Shown: positions 45,527-56,720 of the stretch, piece after piece
How the letters are laid out: every line of letters starts with the position of its first letter
Numbering within the stretch: position 1 is the stretch's first letter
Assembly: GCF_022539665.2 (NCBI RefSeq)
Contig: NC_081332.1
Coordinates: forward strand, 5,099,803-5,163,802
DNA: 64,000 nt
Reading direction: 5' to 3'
Source: Daphnia carinata
Lineage: Eukaryota > Arthropoda > Branchiopoda > Diplostraca > Daphniidae
Made by a program: the position numbers and the translations under genes
Notes under the pieces: model-generated
What the model was told of the DNA's origin: nothing
What the model saw: the letters and a program-made list of their open reading frames with translations, nothing else
Databases searched by the model: none

Positions 45527-47376
45527 ATGGATCGGCTCACATTTCAAATAAGTGAGCTAGTCGATTATTTACAGGTAAATTTATTCAATGATATGACCTC
45601 ATGCTAAAGACAAGCTAGAAGTCTTTATCGCCTAGCACACCATTTCACCTTACATTGAGAGCAGTACAAGATTGGCGAGAAATGCCTTAAGCTATGTTAC
45701 AAACCATAGCAATTCAGCCTTTTCCAATCTATTGGGACCCAGAGATGGAGGAATTCCTTTTCATACCTGGATAAGTTGGCAGTGGAGTTGGTTTTCAGGG
45801 AATTGCCGCTCATGCATCAATAGTTTTCAGCAATCTCTTTCGGTCCACTACAGTGAATTGGGCCATTCCTTTGAAAATGTGGTTATTATTGTTCAACAGA
45901 AATGCTCCCAGATGCAAACTGTGCTTAGTTATCAAATTTTTCAAAAACTTCTGTCTGCAGTTGATCAAAGCCACATCTATTTTCTTATTTCTGGAGTTGC
46001 CATTGGATTCATCATTGGGATACAAATCAAACAAAATGTCAAACCTCTAACATACATGAGGGCTTTAGTGTGCAACTCATATGCTGGTGCACCAGAGTCT
46101 ATTGCAATGGTTGATGACATGGTAGCTCCCAGCAGCTGTGGGACAGAAGATGTGCTAATCCAAGTTAAAGCTGCTTCCATAGACCCTATGGACATCAAAA
46201 TTACCTTTGGATATGGCAGAGTGATTAGAAATCAGTATCATCATTATCATAAAGTACTAGAAATATGTTTGCTATAATTGTTTTGTTTTTCTTTTCTTTA
46301 AAGTTCACTCATTTTGTCTTGCTATTTTTGGTGCAATTTAAGACACATGGAAAGATCTTGCTCTTTCCGTTTGTTCTAGGGAGAGAATGCTCCGGAAGAA
46401 TTATTGAAATAGGAACAAAAGTGCAGCATTTGGATGTTGGGGACGAAGTTTACGCCGCAGTACCTTATTACGCCTGCGGAACAGCTTCCGAATGCGTTCT
46501 TATACCTGCTCAATGGGTGGCCAAAAAACCAAGAAAGTTGTCTTATGAAGCAGCCGCCTCTTTGCCGTATTCAGCATCAGTGGTTTGGAATGCGCTCGTC
46601 CATCAGGCTTCTTTCAATGAACTCACTACTCCGGGAAAACGGTAATGAATGTTTGATTCCAACAACCCTCATAAAGGAAAGGTCTCACAATCCTGTTTGC
46701 ACAAAAATAGGGTACTGATTCACAGCGTTGACAATCCAGTAGGGTGTATCGCCGCACAGCTGGTAAAAGCCTGGGGCGGTCATGTAACTGCCACTGTGAG
46801 CTCACGAGGAATGATTACGGCCCAACAACTGGGTATAGATGATTTGATTCTTCATGATGGCCAGCATGTAGATTTCGACACACTGCTGTTGTCTTGCTCA
46901 AAGTTTGATCTTGTGCTCAATACCGTTGGCTCGATTTTGCACGATTCGTGCCGTTCGCTCTGCCGTGATGGAGGGCTTGTAGTATCAACAGTCGCCTCTC
47001 CGCCTGCATCTGACAAGTATGGTTTGATTTACGGATCCTTGTACTCCGTGTGGCTCCGAATACGACTTAAATTTCTCAAGGTTAGTCCGCCTTCCAAAAA
47101 GTTATCCCATTCCACATTAGACATTTCTTAGTTAATCTGTTTTTAAATATGCAGGATTCTATCTGTGGCTCTACAGTAATATCCAAGTCTATTTTGGAAG
47201 AAATCTCAAATCTAGTCAACAAGGGCCAACTGCAACCAGTCATCGAGCGTGTGTTCGAAATTGACCAGGCTGAACAAGCTGGCCAATATGCTGCCAAGGG
47301 TGACCATATTGGAAAAATCATAATACGATTCAGGTATTGGGATAAAAAGAATTACTTTTTTTTTCAAGATGTGTAA
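45527..47376 (+). CDS. Rtn4ip1: RTN4IP1-like zinc-free MDR oxidoreductase, membrane anchored
   Basis: Exons: 45527..45574, 45831..46253, 46343..46641, 46711..47080, 47155..47376; 453 codons. It belongs to the quinone-oxidoreductase group of the MDR superfamily; human RTN4IP1 is a mitochondrial NAD(P)H-dependent enzyme needed for coenzyme Q synthesis. The catalytic part starts near residue 90 with MRALVCNSYAG. Seen are IQVKAASIDPMDIKI, the GroES-like FPFVLGRECSGRIIEIG and DVGDEVYAAVPY, and a Rossmann region with VLIHSVDNPVGCIAAQLVKA. There are no zinc ligands. The N-terminus lacks a typical presequence; instead there is a helical segment and a transmembrane helix (about 65-84, YFLISGVAIGFIIGIQI). 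The glycine motif is degenerate (VDNPVG where relatives have GGVG-like), which could weaken cofactor binding. The start uses a short 48-nt first exon (MDRLTFQISELVDYLQ). Confidence 0.85.
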
Positions 47377-47443
47377 TCGGATTGGAGGAGCAACATAAGT
47401 GCAAACTTCCCTTGTCTGTAAAAATAAGTTTGCGGTACACATT
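47377..47443. other. 67-bp gap between convergent stop codons
   Basis: RTN4IP1-like (+) and eIF2-alpha (-) stop codons are separated by 67 bp. On the - strand the eIF2-alpha stop TAA is itself part of an AATAAA (GAA TAA A). The two 3' UTRs almost certainly overlap. Confidence 0.8.
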
Positions 47444-48800
47444 TTATTCCTCCTCTTCTGCTTCGCCTTCCTCTCCGCCTTCTTCCCCACTCCCAGCTTC
47501 GTTTGCTCCAGCTCCCTCGGCTTCCATATCAGATTGATCATCGTCACCTGTTGAGAAAAGAAAGCAAACCAGATTAATTCCAATGGCAATTGAAAATACC
47601 GCTTCCACGTTATTACCTGCAATTTCAGCATTTTCCAACTCAGCTTTCTCCATTTGACGCGCCAACTCAGCCTCATCCATCGCAGTAACAACTTTGGGCT
47701 GGAGGGAGGAAAACAAGCATTAGACCTCTGATTATACTATTTGTACAGACAAACTTACAGCCATTTGTATATTGAAAACGCCTCCAAGACTGACAATCAG
47801 CTCTTTCACTTTTTCGATGGCTGCTTCTAGACCCTTGAGTCCATCTTGACGTTCGGGCGTCTGTGTCGTCATGACGTAAAGTGGAGGTGCAATCAAGTTA
47901 ATTTTGATAGGGATCTCTTCGGTAGAGCAGGCGATACCAGCCTTTAAGGCTTTTTTCACGGCACCAATTCCCTCGTAGCCATAGCAGGCTACCTCGATGT
48001 CGGCGCGGATTTTCACGGCCTGTTGAGTCAGCTTCCGCCTAATAATACCCAAAAGCGTCTCTTTGGTGTTGTCGTCCAGACCGCATTCGTCGAGAAGAGA
48101 AGGATCACTAAATTCAAAATAAATTAATGTTACGATCTGAAATTTTTAGAAATCGGCCCTTAAACCGCATGGAAGGACTTGCATAGGAGCAGCACAGGAA
48201 CAAATTGTGCCAAACTTTAACATGTAGTAATTTAACAACTGGTGGTGAATACAAGAAAAATTTTGACTCTTACTTGACAGCTTGCTTGAAAACATCATAA
48301 GAGGATGATTGCTTCTTGGACTTCTCCTCAAAAAGCCATGCTGTTTTTCTGTAAAGGTCTTCCAATTCCTCATCAGTCTGGTACTTCAAAAGTTCAGCCA
48401 CATGTCGCAATATAGAGTTTACAGCCTTGGCTTTTGAATACTTTTCCAAGCACTTGTCTACATCCTCAGGGCTTACTCGTCTTTTTGACAGATCTATGTA
48501 ACCTTAACCAAAAATGAAAACTTCTTTACTTAGAGAAAAAAAAAAATTTTAATAGAACAAACCTTTCTCCTTGTCCACCCTGATAACTACAACTGGTTCT
48601 GTTTTGCCAACTCTGATTAGCTTATTAATGGAGCGAATACGTCTTCGGGACAACTCAGAGAGCAAGATCATGCCCTCAATATTGTTGTACTCTAACAAGT
48701 GCACATAAGCTCCCATTTCAGCTATGGATCTCACATTCACCATAACTACATCGTCAACTTCTGGATACTTTTGACCGTAGTACCGACAAAATAAGGGCAT
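47444..48800 (-). CDS. eIF2alpha: Eukaryotic initiation factor 2 subunit alpha
   Basis: Exons: complement(47444..47547, 47617..47698, 47759..48107, 48274..48502, 48563..48800); 333 codons. It is a subunit of the eIF2 complex that brings initiator Met-tRNA to the 40S ribosome. The S1/OB domain starts near residue 15 ([20 protein letters not shown]). The regulated loop [13 protein letters not shown] contains the serine phosphorylated by PERK, GCN2 and related kinases (Ser51 counting Met here). The helical domain follows, then the alpha-beta domain ([34 protein letters not shown]), [20 protein letters not shown] and an acidic Glu/Gly tail that is longer than in human (315 aa). The ATG chosen ([14 protein letters not shown]) aligns with other family starts; an in-frame ATG 13 codons upstream lacks support. 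Confidence 0.97.
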
Positions 48801-49607
48801 TTTTACGATGGCAGCCTGGATGTTGGAAGTGAGACACATGCATCAGAATTATACATTTCATTTTTGCCTTTACTAAAAAAATTTTGGCTTTAAATAAGAA
48901 ATACATAATGGAAAAATTACCTAACGATTTCGGGCGAATGAAAAGTAGAAGGAAATTATCCAAATAAAACGTAAAGCCGGCGCAGCGTTTCTTACGTCAG
49001 CAACCTGAATTTTGGTTCACTGGTAAGCAGACTACGCTTAATAGTAAAAGGCATGTGGAGCGACGTTGTCAAAATGCGAAGCAAATTGGCAGCAATTTTT
49101 ACATTTTCGAATACAATCCTTCGTTTCTTTCAATATTGAGGGACTGATAATTCTTGGGTATTTAATACACTATGTGTCAGGGATTTCTAAACGATCAAGA
49201 TCGGAAAAAAATTATCAAAAACCTTACCATGATTTCCGAAATTCATCTTTTAAAATCAATTGGCTTCAGAAAGACGTCAATTTGTATTAATGAGCACGAC
49301 AAAATTTTTGATAAGATTACGCACTGGGTAGCATTGTAAAAAATATTTTCAAAAGATGTGACTATACGGCCATCTTTACCTAGTCAGTCATCTACCTTAT
49401 CTATATTTCCTACTTTTCCATGGGAAGCAATCATAAACCTTACTATCATGTATGACGTACGTAAACACTCAGATTAAAACGAACATCAGTCGTCTGTTTG
49501 GCATTAATTCAGTGATTTTTTTAGCTACGTTTCGTTGTCCACGATTGGCTAAGTTTACGTGCAAGTTGAAAATTCTTTCAAGTCCGTGAAGTCATTCATT
49601 TCGAAAA
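48801..49607. other. Divergent spacer between eIF2-alpha and orphan membrane gene
   Basis: Head-to-head promoter region. No supported coding exon. It presumably contains eIF2-alpha 5' UTR sequence and, at the right, that of the membrane gene. Confidence 0.45.
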
Positions 49608-50563
49608 ATGATACGGTTCGATAGCAACGATGCATCCCCGGACGAAGTCATCGATATCTACTTTAACGACACTCGCGTCAAAAGAATGCTAAAATCGATG
49701 TACAAAATCAACAGTGCAATTGCCCTCCCTTCGTTGGTTCTCCTCATACCGGCAAGTTCTCACATATTGTACGTTAATTAAGAAAAAAAGTAACTGATTC
49801 CAAACATGAAAATTTTTGTAACCTAAGATATTGGCCAGCTTCATGGACCCTAGCAGGGACTATATTTTGTTGCTCTGCCTTGGTTTGTTGCCGAGTATCT
49901 GCATCTGTCAGTCGTCGTCATTAATTGCCCGATCTGCGAAAAGGAACCGAAGCGTGAAATTGTAATGGTTAACTATCGTAAGAGTGAAATCAGACTCTAC
50001 GTTTGCGTATTTGTGAATACTCAGGCTCAAGGCGTCGGCTATCCTTGCAGTATGTTATTGTATTTTTGGTATCTTGGGACTCATCTCGGTTGGATCACTC
50101 CTTGTGTTCTCCAGCAAAGCGTGCGAAAGACCGACATGTGATTAATAACTAAATTAATAAAACCTACCACTGTCAAACGATTTTTCTTTTTCAATGGACG
50201 TTTCAGGTGTTAGTGACGCAATTTGCTCGGCTGTGCTCTGTTTGATCACCATTATCGGAGTAGTCTACAACATTATTCATGCCAAACTGCTCATTCCCGC
50301 CATTTGGCACAATGAAGCCCTCGAAGAACGAGCAGTACGATCACCGCAAATATCGATACAATAGTAAAAGAACATCGTGGCTACTAACGATAATCGATTT
50401 CTTGATCCACGTGTTTTAGAATTCTCTTAGCCTTGACGAAGTTCCTGAGGAAGGACCGATCTCAACAATCAGTGAAATGGCGGAGGGAAGAGAATCTCCT
50501 TTAACTAGTGAACTTGGATTCTCCTACTTGCGGATGGAGAACCCCGTGGAAGTTTTCCCATGA
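49608..50563 (+). CDS. Orphan four-helix membrane protein
   Basis: Exons: 49608..49768, 49839..49961, 50025..50137, 50207..50334, 50420..50563; 222 codons. I do not recognise the family. The N-terminus is hydrophilic (MIRFDSNDASPDEVIDIYFN). Four hydrophobic helices follow: about 41-60 (AIALPSLVLLIPASSHIL), 66-86 (YILLLCLGLLPSICICQSSS), 103-125 (ILAVCYCIFGILGLISVGSL) and 136-160 (AICSAVLCLITIIGVVYNII). A Cys-containing loop (SSKACERPTC) lies between helices 3 and 4. The C-terminus is acidic and Ser/Thr-rich. The four-helix layout is like MS4A or tetraspan proteins, but there is no CCG or claudin W-LW-C signature. All four introns are GT-AG and 60-85 bp, so the gene model is firm even though its role is not. 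Confidence 0.75.
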
Positions 50564-51684
50564 TACCTGCTATTCCTCTATAAAAATCAAACGTAAAATT
50601 TCTTAATCACGTCTTTTCCTCATTTAAGGGTAAATGTATGTAGCTTATTGAAAGTTTTATAATCGTTGTAAAGTTCTACATGTCATTTTGAACAGTGTAA
50701 ATTCAGAAATAGAGTTATGCAGATAAGAGATGTTTGCATTGTTGCCGAAATAGTCTGTGAGCGCTTATTCTATTCAGCCTACTCTTTTTAATGCAGATGC
50801 AAATCCCGGACGAGGAGCCAAAGTCAAATCAGGAATCAGTTCCATGGAACTGAGGAGATGAGAGATGAGGGTACCCAGTCTCAGGATTCTCTGAAGCGTT
50901 GACTCTCTGAATGTCTGGCCGAGAAAATTCGCATGACTGACAAGATGATAATCGTCTTGAGATAAATACCTTCTCCTATCTGCTGCATTAAACAGTCTAC
51001 CCCGGCGCGTTTGATTAGTATTTTTTTTTTGTTTTCTTACAATTAAATTAAAATTTAATTGAATTGATAAGGATACTGAGAGTTAGATACTTTAGACTGT
51101 CTCTCATAACCCGTAATGTTGCATGGCAATTGTATTGAGTGAATTGAAAATAATTTCCTTCGCACCTGCCACAAAAAAAAATTTTTTATTATAATTTTGA
51201 AAACTATCGATTTTCAAAGTTTTCAAGAAATGTGGGGAATGTGTCCCAAACGTCGTTTTTAAGTTTATTTGCTGGCAGCAGCAAGGATGATGTACATCAG
51301 CGATCACGGGAACAATTAGGCCAAGTCATTCTCAATACTTGGCGTCAGACAAGAACGGAGTAGTCAACAATAAATATTTATAGCTCGCCAACAAACAACC
51401 AACGTCGCCATTTTTTCTTCTAGAAGTCAAAAATCAAAAACGTGTGTCTAGCTTTTCCAAGACGATACAACCGACGCAACCAATTCCATTCAGCGTCATC
51501 AGTGCGTCTAACTGATTAATATCACTTGACAAATTAAACTTCCGCACATCAGGCGGGGTAAAAAATAGCAATTTCATTCCAAATTACTGATATTTTCTGG
51601 CTAATAAATATCTGTTTAGTTAAACATGATTCAGTTAAAATGAAGATGAACATTTTCCGTTGGTGATTGCTTAGTGTGATCGAC
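50564..51684. other. Spacer between convergent membrane-protein genes
   Basis: Probable 3' UTRs of both neighbours. No further gene. A short GA-rich duplication (GAGGAGATGAGAGATGAGG) lies near 50.85 kb. Confidence 0.45.
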
Positions 51685-53712
51685 TTAGTACTCATCGTCA
51701 GTCATCATAGTCCCGTCGTCCTTCATAATGTTGAGGCTTTTCCGTTTGCGAGAGCAGACAAGGAAAGTAAGGCCGGCTATGCCGTACTGGACGCAAACAT
51801 ACCATGCTAGGTAATATGAGAATCCGTGGTACCAAACCGTTCCAACGGGGAAAACGCTGAGCAAATGGGCCCTCGAAAAGTCGGCTCCGTTTGAAACAAC
51901 TTCAATTAGAACGAATGTCGTTGCCGCTATAAAAATAATAATGAAATTTGGTTTAAAGCCAGTTCCAGTACGGTTCCAACTAATTAATAGAAATAGAACC
52001 TGTGATCAAATGCATGCAGCCAGCCAATCGTTTGAAGGTATAGCGCGAATTCCGAAACGTGTACATGGAAAACGAGATGGACATGATGTGACATAAAAGA
52101 GAGAGTCCCGCCAGGGCTACGATGGTCCGTCGGTAATCTACATGATAATCAAAATTCCGTAGGAGGGTATTAAACATGCCAGAATAGAAAAAAATGTGGA
52201 GCGCACTCCCGACGTTTCCAAGAATGCGAATTAAGAAATGGTTACAGAAATACCGACGATTGTTCTTGCAATGGAAGGTTTAGCTTTGAGTTCGTGGTCG
52301 TCCTGTTCCAGACTATGATACGAGCAGCCATCTATAAAAAAGAAACACATCGTTCATAATAGCAACTATATAGGTAGGTAGGTGTAGAAGTCTGGCACGC
52401 TGCCGCATCGTGCAATCTCGATCTTATATACTGCGCTATACGTTTTGCGTGCAGAATTGACATGCCGGAACGCTGGAATGAGTACAACTGGGGCATATCG
52501 AACGAGTTTCCCATGGCTTATGCTAATTCTTTTCGTAATAAGGTGACCTACTCCCCCACCCTGTTAAAAAGGAAAACGTAAGGCGTCAGCCAAACGTAAC
52601 ATCGTTTGAGACTCATTTGAAGTCAAAATGTTTGACAAGTCACTCAACGGTAATTTCAGGTTCGGCTAAAATTTACTAGTTCCACGGTATGTCAAAATTG
52701 TCTTTACGTGCAGTAAATCTAAACGAGGTAAGCCAACTTGTGTTTGCTTGTACAAACACCAGGCATGGACAGTGCGGAACGCAAACATTGGGCTGGAGAA
52801 AAACAGATGGACTCCTCTCATTCTTTTATAAATAGAAAAGAACTAGGGGATGGTGGGGGTCTTGGTATACCGGAAGGAGTAGACAGTGTCACACGTCAAC
52901 AATAATAAGTCTTTCTGGTTCTTTATCTTTTTCCTCCCCTTCTGGCTGTCTATGTCGGAGAAATTGTTACACAATAGATAGGTAGTTTCGATGTCCCAAC
53001 CCTAAAGTCTCAACGTCGATGGCTCAGCTAGTTAAGCAATGACTCATTGAGTCTACAAACTCCTGGCTCTCATTCCTTACTCCCGTCTGTCGATTGAAGT
53101 TTTGTTGTCTTTACTTGGCTTCGTTGGCAGGGGTTTATTTAGACATACTTGGTCTCTGTGGAGAACACAAGACGTACTAGAGTGCCTATTGTTTGAAATC
53201 ATTTTTCTCTACATGCCTTCCGATGATTGGACTTACCGGTATGTACGATGCTGCTGGACTCGTTAATCTTTTGTCGATTTGTGATGCATCCACGCCACAC
53301 ACCCAAATGACTCTTGAGGACAGCTGTTGAGTCATTACTGTTCTTCGGCACCGTATCTACAATAATCCAGAAATCCGTGGACAGCGAGACGATCCACAGC
53401 TGCAAGAAATTCATGGATAGTTAACATTTTTCCGTAACATTGCGGTGACGACTGAAAAAACACTAAACAAATATAATAAAGATAACTCACAACTGAGGCG
53501 AGGAAGCAGAGGAAAGTGATGAAAATAAGGATCCGTCGATCGCGCATCAGTAGAGCATGTCGTTTAGATATTGCTGCATTTTCAGTATCCGTGTTTCGTC
53601 TTCGAGGGACAAGTTTAGGATTCTGTTTTGGTTGTCCATGATGATGCTGTTGTTGTCCATGATGATGTTGCTGTTGCTTATGCTTGGGAGTGGTCTCGCC
53701 AACATGCGGCAT
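51685..53712 (-). CDS. Claudin-superfamily four-helix membrane protein
   Basis: Exons: complement(51685..51926, 52000..52137, 52254..52331, 53237..53399, 53491..53712); 280 codons. A His/Gln-rich N-terminal tail (QQQHHHGQQQHHHGQ) and a basic patch precede helix 1 (ILIFITFLCFLASVVSL... wait for exon 2 WIVSLSTDFWII). The first extracellular loop has the claudin/PMP22 pattern W-x(n)-G-V-W-R-G-C and a further Cys (DGCSYHS). Helices 2-4 follow (TIVALAGLSLLCHIMSISFS; LAGCMHLITAATTFVLIEVV; YYLAWYVCVQYGIAGLTFLV), and a short acidic end (TDDEY). It belongs to the broad claudin/PMP22/CACNG/TMEM group; stargazin-like or another subfamily cannot be decided. The exon 3-4 join is inferred from a TCATGTAG acceptor, which restores one open frame. 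An upstream acceptor (TTTATCTAG) before the ATG points to a non-coding first exon. Confidence 0.78.
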
Positions 53713-54098
53713 AGCTTTTATTCCTTCTAAACGGTCTAGATAAAAAAAGGGACAAGAGAAAACCAACCGAAAGACTGAAAAAAATAACACAACCGGAGGC
53801 GAGAACGTGCCAGATACAACTGAGCCTTCAGCGTATTTGACTTCACCTCGCTCAGGAGCTAATAAAAGATCTTTCGGGTGATGCGACTAGCGCCTAGCCA
53901 ACTGCCAACCAACGAAGCATACCAGGCAGGGCGACAAGACAAACGGGCATAGAGTCAGTTTACAGCAACCCCATCCGACTTTATATTTCCTAAATATTGA
54001 TTTAACTGCTTGGAACAAAATGAAATTGTTGCACGAAATCAATGGCTAAATGGCAGTAAAAAGAAAAAAGGTACAATTTTGTTAGTTCCAAAATAAAG
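53713..54098. other. Spacer: claudin-like 5' region and MBOAT7 3' region
   Basis: No gene seen. The left part probably holds the intron and 5' UTR of the claudin-like gene, the right part the MBOAT7 3' UTR. Confidence 0.4.
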
Positions 54099-55953
54099 TT
54101 ACTCTACTTTGTTAGGTTTTTGAGGACGGATCCATAAGCACGCGATGTAAGACAGGGGGATGATTAAGTGTCCAATAAAGAAAATCGATTTCCAATAAGC
54201 AAATGTCGTGTCCATGGATAGCAAAGAGAACGCCATCCCCTAAGTGGATCAATCAGTCAAATTATTATGTATATGTTTATCAGCCTAGCTGTGTCAGACA
54301 TACCATGTAGGAGAACCATTGGTTCTTCATGAATCCCGCCATAAAGTTGTAGATTTTTGGGTTATTCTGGCAATAAACAAGATAGAGCAACTGACAATCA
54401 ATTCGAAAATCCAATGTGGGCAATCTTACCATTAGCGGACGAAGCTTTCGTTTGACAGCATCTTCGGCCACCAAGATGAAAGGCACCGTTAGCATGGACA
54501 GGTAATAGCCAGAATGAACGCCGTGCCAAAACGCGGACATCAACATGGTGGCAACGGTTCTTAAAGGCTTAAATGGAAAACGGCGATGGACATTGACAGC
54601 TAGCCACCATTGCACAGTCATGTTCCAAGCTTTCATGCTTCCTCTAACATCGGCCGTTTCGGCTGTATACTCATCAATGTTATGAACGGTTTCGAAGCTG
54701 TAGGTTATCGAAGATCGTTCCTTGTTACTCCTGTTTAAAACCGTGATAAATGAAAAAAGAACACAAGCAAGAGGCATTGGAGTTACAGATGCTGTAAAGC
54801 GGTTGGACCATTTCCGGGCTTCGGTTGCGATTCGACTGGATAAGCTCCCAATCCTGCCGTAATACATGCAGCCTCAGAGAGAATGAATCCCGAATAGAAT
54901 CGCATTCGGAAGGTGAAAAAAAGAGGTGTCATATACCAGACGCGAAAGAGGAAAGATCGTTCCTCAAATATCTCTGCAGATGTTGCGTACTACAACACAA
55001 TATAAAAACGTGATTGTTATTCAAACTATATAAAAAAAAACGAATGATTATCTACCGAAAGCGGAAAGTAGTAGTTTGAAATGAGAAAAAGCACAACGTA
55101 GATTGGTACGTATTGAACTCGTTTGCGAGCATAATTCAAGAACGAGATTTGACTATCATTTGCATGAAGCATATCCCTGTATGTTCTATACTTGTAGTAT
55201 GGACCTAAAGATGTAAGCCTAAATTTTAGCTTCTGCAAGAAGAATGCCAAGACAAAGACAGCTATTACCAGTCAGAACTCCAATATAACAGAATGCATAG
55301 TTGAGAACATCAGCAACGTTTGGTGACACCCCCTGATATTCACATGCTAGCTCAAGTTGCTTTAAATCTTTGTAACCATCTTGTTTCTTGCTATCTATAT
55401 TTGCTTCTTCCAACTGTTTTCGGTGCTTTGCTGTTTCATGCACCTCCAATGCCAGGCCAACCATCTGTTGACAGTAATTAGAATAAATTAGGTGTTAATG
55501 TGGTTAGAAAAAAACATTTTATAAAAATGGTTGTAGCAACTAGGCCTACTCTAAGAGTGAGGAGCATCTGGATTGCATTTGTGTGGCTAGGTACTTGTGG
55601 AAAGCCAAAAACAGTGGTGAATCGGAAAAAGAGAAGGTATGCAAAAGAAAAGCCAAAACTGAGTCCATGACAGTATCTGTGGTGGAATTCAAATAAGCTA
55701 TAATTTTTCTTATATGGGGGTAAAAAAATCAAAATTATTACTTTGGTGAAACGAAACAAATAATAAAGGCATTAACAGTTGCTGTCAGAACACAGTGCAA
55801 GCTGTGAAAACCTGAAACAATAAATACGATTGCAAAGCCAATAATACTTGCGACATTTTGTTTCAGTTTTGCATTGTCGAAACGGCGAATAACTTCACCA
55901 AGACCAATCGTGCTCAGTAGTAGCAATAAATAAATAACATCATCCCAAATCAT
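54099..55953 (-). CDS. MBOAT7: MBOAT7-type lysophosphatidylinositol acyltransferase
   Basis: Exons: complement(54099..54239, 54304..54366, 54430..54730, 54787..54989, 55056..55204, 55269..55464, 55550..55676, 55742..55953); 463 codons. It is an ER membrane-bound O-acyltransferase that puts arachidonate-type chains on lysophosphatidylinositol (fly ortholog farjavit). The N-terminus MIWDDVIYLLLLLSTIGLG is the first of about ten hydrophobic helices. The family blocks GPYYKYRTYRDML, FFTFRMRFYSGFILSEAACI, GLGAYPV and YSFETVHNIDEY match MBOAT7. The predicted catalytic Asn is in WNMTVQWWLA and the His in SAFWHGVHSGYYLS. Length is close to human MBOAT7 (472 aa). An in-frame ATG further upstream would add about 50 residues without family support, so the MIWDDV start was chosen. 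Confidence 0.93.
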
Positions 55954-56441
55954 GATCGAAGCCGCGAAAACCCGGCAAAACTTTTCGGAAATAGGTTGCA
56001 GACGACTTGTGCAGCCCGACAGATGGCAGAATAGTCGATTAAAATTAAACGGTAGTAAACGATCATCTTCGATGAACAATTCCATCGAAGATGTTACCAT
56101 GTCAGTGGATGGTACGAAATTAACCGAGTTTCAGAGAAAATAGGGAATATAGACTCGCCTTTCAGGCTTAAATCTATGGCTTAGGAATTGACGAGAAGGC
56201 TCCATGTGTGGTGCGCCCGTTTGCAAAATGGCAACTATGTAGTTAAAAATTTTATTTAATTCTTCAATGCGTTTTTAGACGTTAAGAAACTTTGACATGT
56301 GCTTACCTTCCCACCGTCGAGGAAGAAAACTTCATCACCTTCATTTCCATAAAGTTCAGGCCAATTCAACACAAGTTGACATATTTTCACTCCTCTCGCT
56401 TCATCAACAGCTAATAGCCAATCAATGCCGTTGCGACGTTT
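55954..56441. other. Spacer upstream of MBOAT7
   Basis: Promoter region of MBOAT7 (-). A CAAAATGGCAACTATG site is near 56225. A frame at 56320-56420 (EEENFITFISIKFRPIQHK) is open but ends in two stops. It may be part of the unassigned ORF that follows or noise. Confidence 0.35.
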
Positions 56442-56720
56442 ATGGACACGTTTGGCGCTTTTTTAATGCAATACAAAGGCACCTACTTGGTGGCGGGAAA
56501 AAGCCAACTTGCTTCATCCCCTGTACCACTTCAGTACTTGACTGTGCATGACAAAGTGAAGGCAGGTCTTTGTGACCGCATCGATTCTTACGTAACATTC
56601 TCACCCAAAATTCAAGCCAAAGTGAAGAAGAATATCACCCATGCCAGCTATGGCTCCAGAGCGTTCGCCATGCTAATATTAAAAAAAAATCAACTCATTC
56701 AGAGCTCCATCTTTGCTTAA
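56442..56720 (+). other. Unassigned ORF or decayed gene fragment
   Basis: An open frame of 92 codons starts MDTFGAFLMQYKGTYLVAGK and continues LQYLTVHDKVKAGLCDRIDS and HASYGSRAFAMLIL. Composition is protein-like with no low-complexity stretches. I recognise no family. A preceding frame (56320-56420) is also protein-like but out of phase and closed by stops. This fits either a missing intron or a frameshifted pseudogene. An AATTAA/ATAAA-rich stretch follows at 56.8 kb. Confidence 0.3.

Noticed and set aside
45672-46277. Long open frame beginning MARNALSYVTNHSN as the start of the RTN4IP1-like gene
   Set aside because: The first part is low-quality read-through of an intron. A better start is the ATG at 45527, whose exon ends in CAG|GTAAAT and joins in frame to 45831.
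47337-47374. A further 37-nt intron near the end of the RTN4IP1-like gene
   Set aside because: GT and AG ends are present but 37 nt is shorter than any other intron here, and splicing would run into non-family sequence.
52254-52331. Apparent frameshift between the third and fourth exons of the claudin-like gene
   Set aside because: Reading straight on gives a stop, but a GTATTT donor after 52254 and a TCATGTAG acceptor before 52137 restore one frame. The total coding length is divisible by three, so no break is needed.
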